From the NCBI RefSeq assembly GCF_016482685.1, contig NZ_JACYHF010000024.1, positions 24,662-88,661 of the forward strand: DNA of 64,000 nucleotides. Reading direction: 5' to 3'. The notes under the pieces were generated by a model. That model ran no database searches, was not told where the DNA came from, and saw only the letters and a program-made list of their open reading frames with translations. Below, in pieces: positions 25,478 through 32,753 of the stretch. Within the stretch, counting starts at the first letter, position 1, and every line of letters begins with the position of its first letter. A program made the position numbers and the translations under genes. Source of the DNA: Streptomyces sp. DSM 110735. Its GTDB lineage: Bacteria > Actinomycetota > Actinomycetes > Streptomycetales > Streptomycetaceae.

Positions 25478-27313
25478 TCAGCCGAGCCGGAACTTCTGGG
25501 CGGCCGAGCCGTTGCAGTCCCAGATCCGCAACCGGCTGCCGTTGGTAGTGGTGCCGTCCGGCAGGTCGAGGCAGCGCCCGGACTGCGGGTTCACCAGGGA
25601 GCCGTCCGCCTGCTGGACCCACTTCTGCCCGCCGACACCGTTGCAGTCCCACAGCTCGACCTGGGTGCCATTGGCGGTGCCGTTGCCGTTGATGTCCAGG
25701 CAACGTCCGAGGGTGGACAGGGAGTTGTCGGCGCGGTGGTACCAGTGCTGGTCGACGGCCCAGGTCTGGCAGTCCCAGAGCTGGACGGCCGTGCCGTTGA
25801 CGCCGGTGTCGTCGGCGGCGACGTCCAGGCACTTGCCGCCGGGTCCGGCGACCGGGGCGCCGCCGTTCACCGCGAACTTCTGCGCGGCCGAGCCGTTGCA
25901 GTCGTAGATCTGCAGCCGGGTGCCGTTGCCGGTGGCGCCGCTGGGCGAGTCGAGGCAGCGCCCGGACTGCGGGTTGAGCAGGGAGCCGTCCGCCTGCTGG
26001 ACCCACTTCTGCCCGCCGACGCCGTTGCAGTCCCAGAGTTCGACCTTGGTGCCGTTGGCGGTGCCGTTGCCGTTGATGTCCAGGCAGCGGCCGATGGTGC
26101 CGAGGGAGCCGTCGGGGTTGTGCGTCCAGTGCTGGTCCTCGGCGTAGGACTGGCAGTCCCAGAGCTGGACGGCGGCGCCGTTGACGCCGGTGTCGTCGGC
26201 GGCGACGTCCACGCACTTGTTGCCGGGTCCGGTGATGGTGCCCTGGGGGCCGTTGGGCACGTTGGTCTGGCCGGAGTAGCCGACCGAGACGATGTTCGCC
26301 TGGACGGCGTTGTCGGCGGCGTCCGTCGGGTAGCCCGCGGTCATGACGCCCTCGAAGAAGGTGCCCATGTTCCAGTTGCTGTTGTCGCCGCCGGTGCCCA
26401 GGATGATGCCGCCCTCCTGCTGCATGGGCTTGTAGCCGCCGCGCGTGGGCAGTCCGCCGTCCCACCAGGTGGTCAGGGCGCCGGACTGGGAGTCGCCGCC
26501 CTTGAGGGCGTACTTGGTCTGCCCGTTGTTCTTCAGCATGGCGGTGACGTACGTGCTGCTGTTGCCCCGGTTGGCGGTGTTGGAGCCGTTGTCGCCCTGG
26601 AACATGCCGTTCTCCAGGTCCGCCTCCACCCACGGTCCCGAGCCGGTGCAGGGGGCGAAGTAGCAGGTGGTGGCGATGGAGACGGCGTCCATGTGCCCGT
26701 TGCCGGTGTCGGCCGGGGTGCGCTCGGCGTTGCCGTAGTCGAAGCAGCAGGCGGAGCCGACGTGGGTGCCGCTGGCCACCATGTAGGCGCCCTCGGGCTG
26801 TCCGCCCACGGCGACGCCGGAGGCGACCCCGGTGTAGCGGTAGCCGACACCCGGGGAGATCCAGATGCCGTAGACCTTGTGGCCGCCCGCGGTGACGGCG
26901 ATCTCGCTCGCGTCGGCGCCCCGGTCGGCGCCCATTCCGGCGGTGCCCGCCGGACCGGGGGTCAGATCGTTGTGCCGGGTGGTCTGGTCGTAGACCTTGC
27001 TGATCCGGCAGGTGGAGCCGCCGCAGAAGGTGTCCTGGCGGTTCGCGTCGGCGTAGCCGCCCGCCGACAGGACACCGATGTCGGCGGTGGCGCCGTCGGA
27101 TGCCCGGGTCACCTGGTAGAGCGGGCCGTTGTAGGCGGAGAACAGGGCGCGGGTCGTGCTGTGCGCGGCGACACAGGGGGTGCCGGCCGCGCCGTAGATG
27201 TCGCACGGCAGCGAACCGGCGGCCTCGGCGCGCCCGGCGAGTCCGATCAGGGAGCCCAGCAGGAGCAGCAGGGCGGCCAGGACGGACGGTAAAAGCGATC
27301 TCTCTCGGCGCAT
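25478..27313 (-). CDS. Secreted alpha-L-arabinofuranosidase B (GH54) with two CBM13/ricin-B modules
   Basis: This 611-residue secreted enzyme has a signal peptide (LPSVLAALLLLLGSLIGLAGRAEA) and a GH54 catalytic domain at about 32-355. Domain markers are LPCDIYGAAGTPCVAAHSTTRAL, FCGGSTCRISKVYDQT, the nucleophile/acid region WVEADLENGMFQGDN and the vicinal Cys pair in GSACCFDYGNAE. Two ricin-B trefoils follow at about 362-485 and 489-611. They are near copies of each other (CVDVAADDTGVNGAAVQLWDC and CLDVAADDTGVNGTAVQLWDC, then QKWVQQADGSL in both), so the second arose by recent duplication. It should release arabinose from hemicellulose side chains. The start at 27313 is followed by a good hydrophobic core. 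Confidence 0.92.
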   Translation of the reverse strand: MRRERSLLPSVLAALLLLLGSLIGLAGRAEAAGSLPCDIYGAAGTPCVAAHSTTRALFSAYNGPLYQVTRASDGATADIGVLSAGGYADANRQDTFCGGSTCRISKVYDQTTRHNDLTPGPAGTAGMGADRGADASEIAVTAGGHKVYGIWISPGVGYRYTGVASGVAVGGQPEGAYMVASGTHVGSACCFDYGNAERTPADTGNGHMDAVSIATTCYFAPCTGSGPWVEADLENGMFQGDNGSNTANRGNSSTYVTAMLKNNGQTKYALKGGDSQSGALTTWWDGGLPTRGGYKPMQQEGGIILGTGGDNSNWNMGTFFEGVMTAGYPTDAADNAVQANIVSVGYSGQTNVPNGPQGTITGPGNKCVDVAADDTGVNGAAVQLWDCQSYAEDQHWTHNPDGSLGTIGRCLDINGNGTANGTKVELWDCNGVGGQKWVQQADGSLLNPQSGRCLDSPSGATGNGTRLQIYDCNGSAAQKFAVNGGAPVAGPGGKCLDVAADDTGVNGTAVQLWDCQTWAVDQHWYHRADNSLSTLGRCLDINGNGTANGTQVELWDCNGVGGQKWVQQADGSLVNPQSGRCLDLPDGTTTNGSRLRIWDCNGSAAQKFRLG

Positions 27314-27528
27314 CGTCTGCTCCTCGAAGGACGGGACGTGCTTCCAACCGGCGTGCGGGGAAACCGCGTTCCGTTTCCGTCGCGGAACGCGTCACAGCCG
27401 TTGCGGAAGGTACGGACCACGTTCGAGGACGTCAAGATTTGTCGCTTCAGGCTTGGTTCAAAGTTTGATACGTGTCCTGAATTGTTGCTTTGTGGGGTGC
27501 GCGGCACCGAAGCCCGGGCGGCACGTGT
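27314..27528 (-). promoter_or_regulatory. Upstream region of the arabinofuranosidase gene
   Basis: The 215-bp gap before the arabinofuranosidase contains a locally AT-rich patch at about 27430-27490 (AAGATTTG, TTCAAAGTTTGATACG, AATTGTTGC), unusual for this GC-rich sequence and a likely promoter and control area. No clear operator palindrome was found. The FMN reductase gene ends at 27529 on the same strand, so the patch should serve only the arabinofuranosidase. Confidence 0.45.
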
Positions 27529-28137
27529 CTACGGCTCGCCGGTCAACAGGCGCTGCATCGCAGCGAGTTCCTCCTCGCCCGCGTCGCGCCGGGAGCGGGG
27601 TCCGCAGGAGCGGAGCACGCGGGTGAAGTCGGCAGCCGCCTCGGTGATGCGGTTGCCGAGTCCCGTGCCGCTCTGTGCGCCGAAGTCGCCGGTGGCGGCG
27701 TAGACCGGGCGGGGCGAGACGATGGCGTGCAGGTAGGAGAACATCGGGCGCAGGGCGTGCTCGAGGACCAGGGAGTGGCGTTCGGTGCCGCCGGTCGCGC
27801 CGATCAGGACGGGCATGTCGGAGAGGGTCTCCTCCGGGAGCACGTCGAAGAAGGACTTGAAGAGACCACTGAAGGAGGCGTTGAACGCGGGCGTGACGGC
27901 GATGACCCCGTCCGCCTCCCTGATCTGCTCGAACGCCGCCTCCAGCGCTCCTCCGCTGAAGCCGGTGAGCATGGCGTCCATGATGGCGTGGGCCAGCGGG
28001 CGCAGTTCGACGTAGGACAGCTCGACCGGTTCGCCCTGGGCTTCCAGGTCCTTGGTGACGGCCATGGCCAGGCGGTCGGCGAGCAGTCGGGTGGAGGACG
28101 GCTCGCGCAGGCCGCCGGAGATGATGGTGATCTTCAT
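27529..28137 (-). CDS. NAD(P)H-dependent FMN reductase (CE1759 family)
   Basis: This 202-residue flavodoxin-fold protein begins MKITIISGGLREPSSTRLLADRLA, the flavin phosphate-binding loop. It then has VIAVTPAFNASFSGLFKSFFDVL and LIGATGGTERHSLVLEHALRPMFSYL, as in the CE1759 family that supplies reduced FMN to a partner LLM-type oxidoreductase. Its start lies in the stop of that partner (ATGA, 28134-28137), so the two are translated in tandem. The tail after residue 170 is charged. Confidence 0.92.
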   Translation of the reverse strand: MKITIISGGLREPSSTRLLADRLAMAVTKDLEAQGEPVELSYVELRPLAHAIMDAMLTGFSGGALEAAFEQIREADGVIAVTPAFNASFSGLFKSFFDVLPEETLSDMPVLIGATGGTERHSLVLEHALRPMFSYLHAIVSPRPVYAATGDFGAQSGTGLGNRITEAAADFTRVLRSCGPRSRRDAGEEELAAMQRLLTGEP

Positions 28138-29339
28138 CGCGTCTCGGGGTTCCTTTCGTCGTCGTCCAACTCACTGCCCCCGTCGGTCCTTTGCTCCTCG
28201 GCGAGGCGGGCGCGCAGCAGCGACCGGTGGGTGGGGGCGGCCGGTACGTCGGCGGGCCTGCCCACGGCGAACTCCTTGCGGAGGACCGGCACCACCTCTT
28301 CGCCGAGGAGGTCGAGCTGTTCGAGCACGGTCTTCAGCGGCAGTCCCGCGTGGTCCATGAGGAAGAGCTGACGCTGGTAATCGCCCACGTAGTTGCGGAA
28401 GTTCAGCGTCTTCTCGATGACCTGGGCCGGTGAGCCGACCGTCAGCGGGGTCTGTTCGGTGAACTCCTCAAGGGACGGACCGTGGCCGTAGACCGGGGCG
28501 TTGTCGAAGTAGGGGCGGAACTCGTCGACCGCGTCCTGGCTGTTGGGGCGCATGAAGACCTGACCGCCGAGACCGACGATCGCCTGCTCGGGGGTGCCGT
28601 GGCCGTAGTGCGCGAACCGTCTGCGGTAGAGGTTCACGAGCTGTTTGGTGTGCGTGGCGGGCCAGAAGATGTGGTTCGCGAAGAAGCCGTCGCCGTAGTA
28701 CGCGGCGAGTTCGGCGACCTCGGGGGTGCGGATCGAGGCGTGCCAGACGAAGGGGGGCACGTCGTCCAGCGGGCGCGGGGCGAGGGTGAAGCCCTGGAGC
28801 GCGGTGCGGAACTTGCCCTCCCAGTCCACCGTTTCCTCGCGCCACAGGCGGCGCAGCAGGTCGTAGTGCTCGACGGTCAGCGGCAGGGCGGCGCGGATGT
28901 CCTGGCCGAACCAGGGGTAGACCGGACCGGTGTTGCCGCGCCCGAGCATGACGTCCGTGCGCCCGCCGGAGAGGTGCTGGAGCACACTGAAGTCCTCGGC
29001 GATCTTCACCGGGTCGTTGGTGGTGATCAGCGTGGTGGAGGTCGACAGGATGATGCGCTCGGTCTGCGCGGCGATGTAGGCGAGCAGGGTGGTGGGCGAG
29101 GACGGCACGAAGGGCGGGTTGTGGTGCTCGCCGGTCGCGAAGACGTCGAGCCCGACCTCCTCGGCCTTGCGCGCGATGGCGACGGTCGCCCGGATGCGTT
29201 CCGCCTCGGTGGGCGTGCGTCCCGTGGTGGGGTCGGCGGTGACGTCCCCGACGGTGAAGATGCCGAACTGCATCCCGGACGCGCCGGGCGGCTCCTGCTC
29301 CGTGGCCGGTGACGTACCGGTGGTCTCGGACGACGCCAT
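28134..29339 (-). CDS. LLM-class flavin-dependent oxidoreductase (CE1758 family)
   Basis: This 401-residue luciferase-like TIM-barrel protein shows FGIFTVGDVT, LDVFATGEHHNPPFVPSSP, RIILSTSTTLITTNDPVKIAEDFSVLQHLSGGRTDVMLGRGN and HASIRTPEVAELAAYYGDGFFAN, all standard family blocks. The start at 29339 has GGGAGGAA upstream. It is paired with the FMN reductase just downstream, so it is expected to be a two-component monooxygenase using reduced FMN; the organic substrate is not known. About 22 N-terminal residues before MQFGIF are a polar extension. Confidence 0.92.
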   Translation of the reverse strand: MASSETTGTSPATEQEPPGASGMQFGIFTVGDVTADPTTGRTPTEAERIRATVAIARKAEEVGLDVFATGEHHNPPFVPSSPTTLLAYIAAQTERIILSTSTTLITTNDPVKIAEDFSVLQHLSGGRTDVMLGRGNTGPVYPWFGQDIRAALPLTVEHYDLLRRLWREETVDWEGKFRTALQGFTLAPRPLDDVPPFVWHASIRTPEVAELAAYYGDGFFANHIFWPATHTKQLVNLYRRRFAHYGHGTPEQAIVGLGGQVFMRPNSQDAVDEFRPYFDNAPVYGHGPSLEEFTEQTPLTVGSPAQVIEKTLNFRNYVGDYQRQLFLMDHAGLPLKTVLEQLDLLGEEVVPVLRKEFAVGRPADVPAAPTHRSLLRARLAEEQRTDGGSELDDDERNPETR

Positions 29340-29722
29340 GCTGGGTTCCTCCCGGACTCGCTGGCGGGGGCGGTCCTGGCGGGCCGGGCGGGAGCGGCTC
29401 GTCGCGCTCCTCCCGGGGCGGTGGCCGGATCACCTGCGCGTCCTGGCGCGTCGGTTCCGGCACCGGCGGTACGCCCCTGCGCGCCCCGTGTGCCACTACG
29501 TCCGCCATGGTCGCACGGCGGGGGCGATACGGCAGGGCGGGGTGCGGTGGGGCAGGGACGGCGAGCGGCGCGGAACGGCAGCCGAGAGAAGAGCGGGCGG
29601 CGGGTGAGGAACAGGCGGGGTCAGGGGGATCGTGGGAAAATGGAGGCGCGGTCCGGGCCGATGTCCAGGCCGGGCCGGTCCTCCGTCCCAGACCGATCCT
29701 CCGACACGCCGGGGAGGCTTCC
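29340..29722. other. 383-bp divergent intergenic region without a gene
   Basis: The region separates the LLM oxidoreductase (minus) from the DUF5996 gene (plus). The only clear elements are the two ribosome sites at its ends (GGGAGGAACC before the oxidoreductase and GGGGAGGC before GTG 29723). The middle is G/C-rich with short GGGGCGG and GCGGGGTG repeats. No hairpin, palindrome or ORF of interest was seen. Confidence 0.4.
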
Positions 29723-30670
29723 GTGAGCGCACGTTCCGACGCGTGGCCGGTGCTGGACCACGCGGAACTGGGCCCCATGATCGAGTACGTGAACCGGGTC
29801 GTGCAGATCGCGGGGAAGTACGCCCTGGACGATCCCTTCCAGGTCGGCTGGGGCAACATCGTCCTCACCGTCACACCACGCGGTCTGACGACTCCGGTGT
29901 ACCGGCGGGACGGGGTGACCTTCACGGTGCACTACCGGCTGCTCGACGGTGACGTGGTGATCGAGACCGACAACGGCGCGCGCACGCTGTCGCTGTCGCG
30001 GACCTCGGTGGCGGACTTCTACGCCCACTTCTGCGACGCGGCGGCGCAGCTCGGCATCCCCGCCCCGCACAGCTCGCTGATCTGCGAGATCCCGGGCGCG
30101 CCGCCCGCGTTCGAGGACGACCGCGCCGAGCGTGTCTGGTCGGCCCACCCGGCGCGGCACATGTGGGAGGCGTTCAACCTGGCCGCCGACGGCCTGGAGG
30201 CGTGGCAGGCGCCCTACCTCGGACACCGGCCGCGCGTCGGGCTGATGTGGGGCGGCTTCGACCTCTCCGCGACCCGCTTCCGCGCCAAGCCGACCTCTCC
30301 CCCGCCCCAGGGTCCGCCGTTCATGCGCAACGCCCAGCTCTACGAGTACGTGTCGGTGGGCTTCTCCTTCGACAACACCAAGTCCGGTGGCGGCAACCCG
30401 CTGGACATCGGGATGTACGCCTACATCTGGCCCCAGCCGGAGGGGCTCGACGGCCGCTCCTGGGGCGTCGACGGCGCCGAGTGGCACCCCGACGCGGGGC
30501 TCGTCATCCTCCCGTGGTCCAAGCTCCGCGAGACCCCCGACCCCCACCAGGCCATCGTCTCCTTCGGCGACGCGGTCTACGACGCGGCGATCGCCACGGC
30601 AGGCTGGCCTGCCGACCTCGTCGGCCCCCGCGTGGACGGCTGGTACATGAGCGAACACGCCCCGGCGTGA
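29723..30670 (+). CDS. DUF5996 family protein
   Basis: GTG 29723 has GGGGAGG upstream and gives 315 residues. Features match the DUF5996 family: WPVLDHAELGPMIEYVNRVVQIAGKYALDDPFQVGWGNIVLTVTPRGL at the start, a beta-rich centre (FTVHYRLLDGDVVIE), RVGLMWGGFDLSATRFR, and an acidic-aromatic end with YAYIWPQPEGL and WHPDAGLVILPW. Members are soluble and of unknown function. The stop is 7 nt from the end of the converging broken gene. Confidence 0.85.
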   Translation: MSARSDAWPVLDHAELGPMIEYVNRVVQIAGKYALDDPFQVGWGNIVLTVTPRGLTTPVYRRDGVTFTVHYRLLDGDVVIETDNGARTLSLSRTSVADFYAHFCDAAAQLGIPAPHSSLICEIPGAPPAFEDDRAERVWSAHPARHMWEAFNLAADGLEAWQAPYLGHRPRVGLMWGGFDLSATRFRAKPTSPPPQGPPFMRNAQLYEYVSVGFSFDNTKSGGGNPLDIGMYAYIWPQPEGLDGRSWGVDGAEWHPDAGLVILPWSKLRETPDPHQAIVSFGDAVYDAAIATAGWPADLVGPRVDGWYMSEHAPA

Positions 30671-30677
30671 GGGCGGT

Positions 30678-31063
30678 TCAGTCCCAGGAGTTGAAGAGGA
30701 CTTCGCCCAGCATCGCGATCCCGTAGAAACGGATCTCGCGCCACTCGCCGCCGGTGAGCACCGAGGTGTTCACCTGGGAGAGCAGCGCCGTGAGGAGGTC
30801 TGCGCCGAGCACCGTGAACCCAGCGCCGGAGAAGGCGCGGGCCCAGTCCGGCGGCTCACGGAAACCGCTCACGCCCATGGCGTGCGGCCCGTCGGCGAAC
30901 GCGATCCACGGGTGGTGGGCGCGGCCGTGTGGAAGGCGCGGCGGTCGGTGTCCGGGAGTGGGCCGTCCTGTGGGCGGAAGAATCCCGTGGCGCCGTGCGG
31001 CAGCGTGAAGGGGACGGTCCCGTCGGGCAGCCGGTCATTGTGTCCGGCGGGGCGGCGGCTCAC
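30678..31063 (-). pseudogene. Frameshifted small gene (about 128 aa if restored)
   Basis: The frame from GTG 31063 (MSRRPAGHNDRLPDG) runs well until DRRAFHTAAP, then turns basic (TRGSRSPTGRTPWA) and stops at 30869. A second frame picks up with HHPWIAFADGPHAM, then GVSGFREPPDWARAFS, and ends EVLFNSWD at 30678. Adding one base in the G/C run near 30911-30930 would join them (FHTA-R-A-HHPWIAF). The start codon overlaps the stop of the small membrane protein gene (GTGA), which supports a real two-gene operon. Either the gene is dead in this strain or the assembly has a single-base error. The family is not recognised. Confidence 0.6.
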
Positions 31064-31257
31064 GTGTGCGGGTGGCGGTCACCCGTCGGCGGTGGTTCGG
31101 CGGACTCCGTCTTCTCCAGCAACTCGTCGTACTTGCGGGAGAGTTCGTCGTAGCGCTCGTCGGTGTCGTTGTCGGTCTGCTTGCGGCGCTTGAGGATGTA
31201 CAGGACTGCCGGGCCGGTGATCATCGAGACGACCGGGATCAGTGCCCACCACCACAT
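31060..31257 (-). CDS. Small single-pass membrane protein (65 aa)
   Basis: ATG 31257 follows GGGGAGGAACC, an excellent ribosome site. Residues 1-22 (MWWWALIPVVSMITGPAVLYIL) form one membrane helix, followed by a basic KRRKQ stop-transfer and a charged helical tail (YDELSRKYDELLEKTE) with coiled-coil character, then a Pro-rich end. The layout resembles phage-shock or cell-division accessory miniproteins, but no family is assigned. It is the first gene of a two-gene unit with the frameshifted gene. Confidence 0.75.
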   Translation of the reverse strand: MWWWALIPVVSMITGPAVLYILKRRKQTDNDTDERYDELSRKYDELLEKTESAEPPPTGDRHPHT

Positions 31258-31519
31258 GGTTCCTCCCCTGTGCGGCCTTGCGGGGAGCGCCGCGTGGCTC
31301 CACCGGGAGGGTATGCCCTGGCGGACCACTCGCCAACACCGCGACGCGGAAAGGCCCTTCCACCTCAGATGTAACCAGTTGTTTCGCGCCAACCACTGGA
31401 CGGGATGACCCGTTCGCTTCTAAGTTCCCGTCTCGGCAGGGGACTTGTTCACAACCTCCACCCCGGATGTGAACAAGTGTCATGTCTTGCGAAGCCGTTG
31501 GTGCATCACTCACCGTGCG
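31258..31519 (+). promoter_or_regulatory. Control region of the RiPP cluster with an 11-bp inverted repeat (31443-31478)
   Basis: ACTTGTTCACA (31443-31453) is repeated inverted as TGTGAACAAGT (31468-31478) with a 14-nt spacer, just before the SARP gene. The pair could be an operator (spacing centre to centre about 25 bp) or a leader hairpin. TTGTTC at 31445-31450 and the sequence 17 bp further down could form a weak promoter inside it; TAAGTT at 31421-31426 is another -10 candidate. The left part of the gap holds the promoter of the small membrane protein on the minus strand. Confidence 0.5.
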
Positions 31520-32647
31520 ATGCGAAAGGCTGTGGTGAAGACCGGTGTCCACGCGCCCGACGGCGCCCTCCCCGAGCGACTGGCCGCCGCGGCACACCCC
31601 GGCCGCCCCCGCTTCCTCGTCCTCGGCCTGCTGGCCATCACCGACGGTCGCGAGACGGTCGTACTCCAGCCGTCCAGGCCCACGTCCCTGCTCGCGGCCC
31701 TGCTCCTGCACCCGGGCGCGGTCGTCTCCGCCGAGCTGCTCCAGCGCGTCGTGTGGGGCGACCGGCCGCCCGCCAGGGGCCGCTCCGCCCTGCACACCTG
31801 CGTCCTGAGACTGCGCAGGCTGTTCACCAAGTACGGCGTCGCCGACGGCGCGGTCGAGGCCGTGCCCGGCGGCTACCGGCTGCACGCCGACGCCGAGACC
31901 CTGGACCTGCTCCAGTTCCGGGGGCTGCTCGGCCGGGCGTCCGCCACCGAGGACCCCGAGCAGGCGCTGCGCCTCGGCCGGGCGGCGTTACGTCTGTGGA
32001 AGGGCCCGCTGCTCGGCAACGTGCACTCCGACGAGCTGCACCGCGACCACGTGCCGCGCCTGGCCGAGGAGCGGCTGTTCGCCGTGGAGCGGGTCTTCGA
32101 CGGCGAACTCCGCCTGGGCAGGCACCGGGAAATGATCGCCGAGGCGCGCGAGGCGGTACGGGCCGAGCCGGGTCACGAAGGGCTCTCCGCCCTGCTGATC
32201 GAGGCGCTGTACCGCTCGGGGCGCCGCGCCGAGGCACTCGCCGAGTACCGCCGCATCCACGCCCACCTCACCACGGAGCTGGGCGTGGAGCCGGGTCCCG
32301 CGCTGCGCGGGCTCCAACTCGCCGTGCTGCGCGGCGAACCGTCCGGTCAGCGACCCGCGCTGCCCGCCTCCGGGGTACCGCCCTCGGCATCCGGCGAGGC
32401 GCCGCCCGGTCTCGGCCGGGCTTCTCCTCCGGCGCCCGGCGACCTGGTGCTGCGCGCGCTGGTGGACGCCGGACTGCTGGAGGAGGACCTGCCGGGGCAC
32501 TACCGGGTCCACGACCTGCTGCGGCTCTTCGTCCAGGCGGCCGGCACCAGCCTCCCGGCCACCGCCCCTGCCGCCCCCGCCGCCGGACCGACCCCCGCAC
32601 CCGCGCCGGGTGACCCGCCCCACCAGCGAAAACCGCACGACTCGTAA
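31520..32647 (+). CDS. SARP-family transcriptional activator of the RiPP cluster (TTA codon)
   Basis: The product has about 375 residues: an OmpR-type winged helix (about 25-125, VLQPSRPTSLLAALLLHPGAVVSAELLQRVVWGD and HTCVLRLRRLF), then a bacterial transcriptional activation domain (about 130-275, DLLQFRGLLGRA to HAHLTTELGVEPG). The C-terminal part is Pro/Ala-rich and carries a short helical segment (LVDAGLLEEDLPGHYRVHDLLRLF). SARPs activate antibiotic clusters by binding heptamer repeats. Codon 157 is TTA (31988-31990), so translation should depend on the bldA tRNA. The start is uncertain: GTG 31535 has AAAGG 5 nt upstream, while ATG 31520 has none. Confidence 0.9.
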   Translation: MRKAVVKTGVHAPDGALPERLAAAAHPGRPRFLVLGLLAITDGRETVVLQPSRPTSLLAALLLHPGAVVSAELLQRVVWGDRPPARGRSALHTCVLRLRRLFTKYGVADGAVEAVPGGYRLHADAETLDLLQFRGLLGRASATEDPEQALRLGRAALRLWKGPLLGNVHSDELHRDHVPRLAEERLFAVERVFDGELRLGRHREMIAEAREAVRAEPGHEGLSALLIEALYRSGRRAEALAEYRRIHAHLTTELGVEPGPALRGLQLAVLRGEPSGQRPALPASGVPPSASGEAPPGLGRASPPAPGDLVLRALVDAGLLEEDLPGHYRVHDLLRLFVQAAGTSLPATAPAAPAAGPTPAPAPGDPPHQRKPHDS

Positions 32648-32700
32648 GACCGGCACGACCCGCAAGGTCCGTACAACCCGCACGACCCGATGGACCCGCC
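32643..32700 (+). repeat. Degenerate 9-nt repeats of the GACCCGCAC type
   Basis: The 106-nt gap between the SARP gene and the ocin-ThiF gene contains imperfect copies of GACC(C/G)GCAC or a close variant (GACCGGCAC, GACCCGCAAG, GTCCGTAC, AACCCGCAC, GACCCGAT). It reads in one frame as Thr-Arg-Thr-Thr repeats but lacks a ribosome site. The next ribosome site, GGAGG at 32739-32743, serves the ocin-ThiF gene. Confidence 0.55.
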
Positions 32701-32753
32701 CCCGTCGGCCCCCGGCCGGCCGTCCCCCCTCGTCTTTCGGAGGTACCGCAAGC

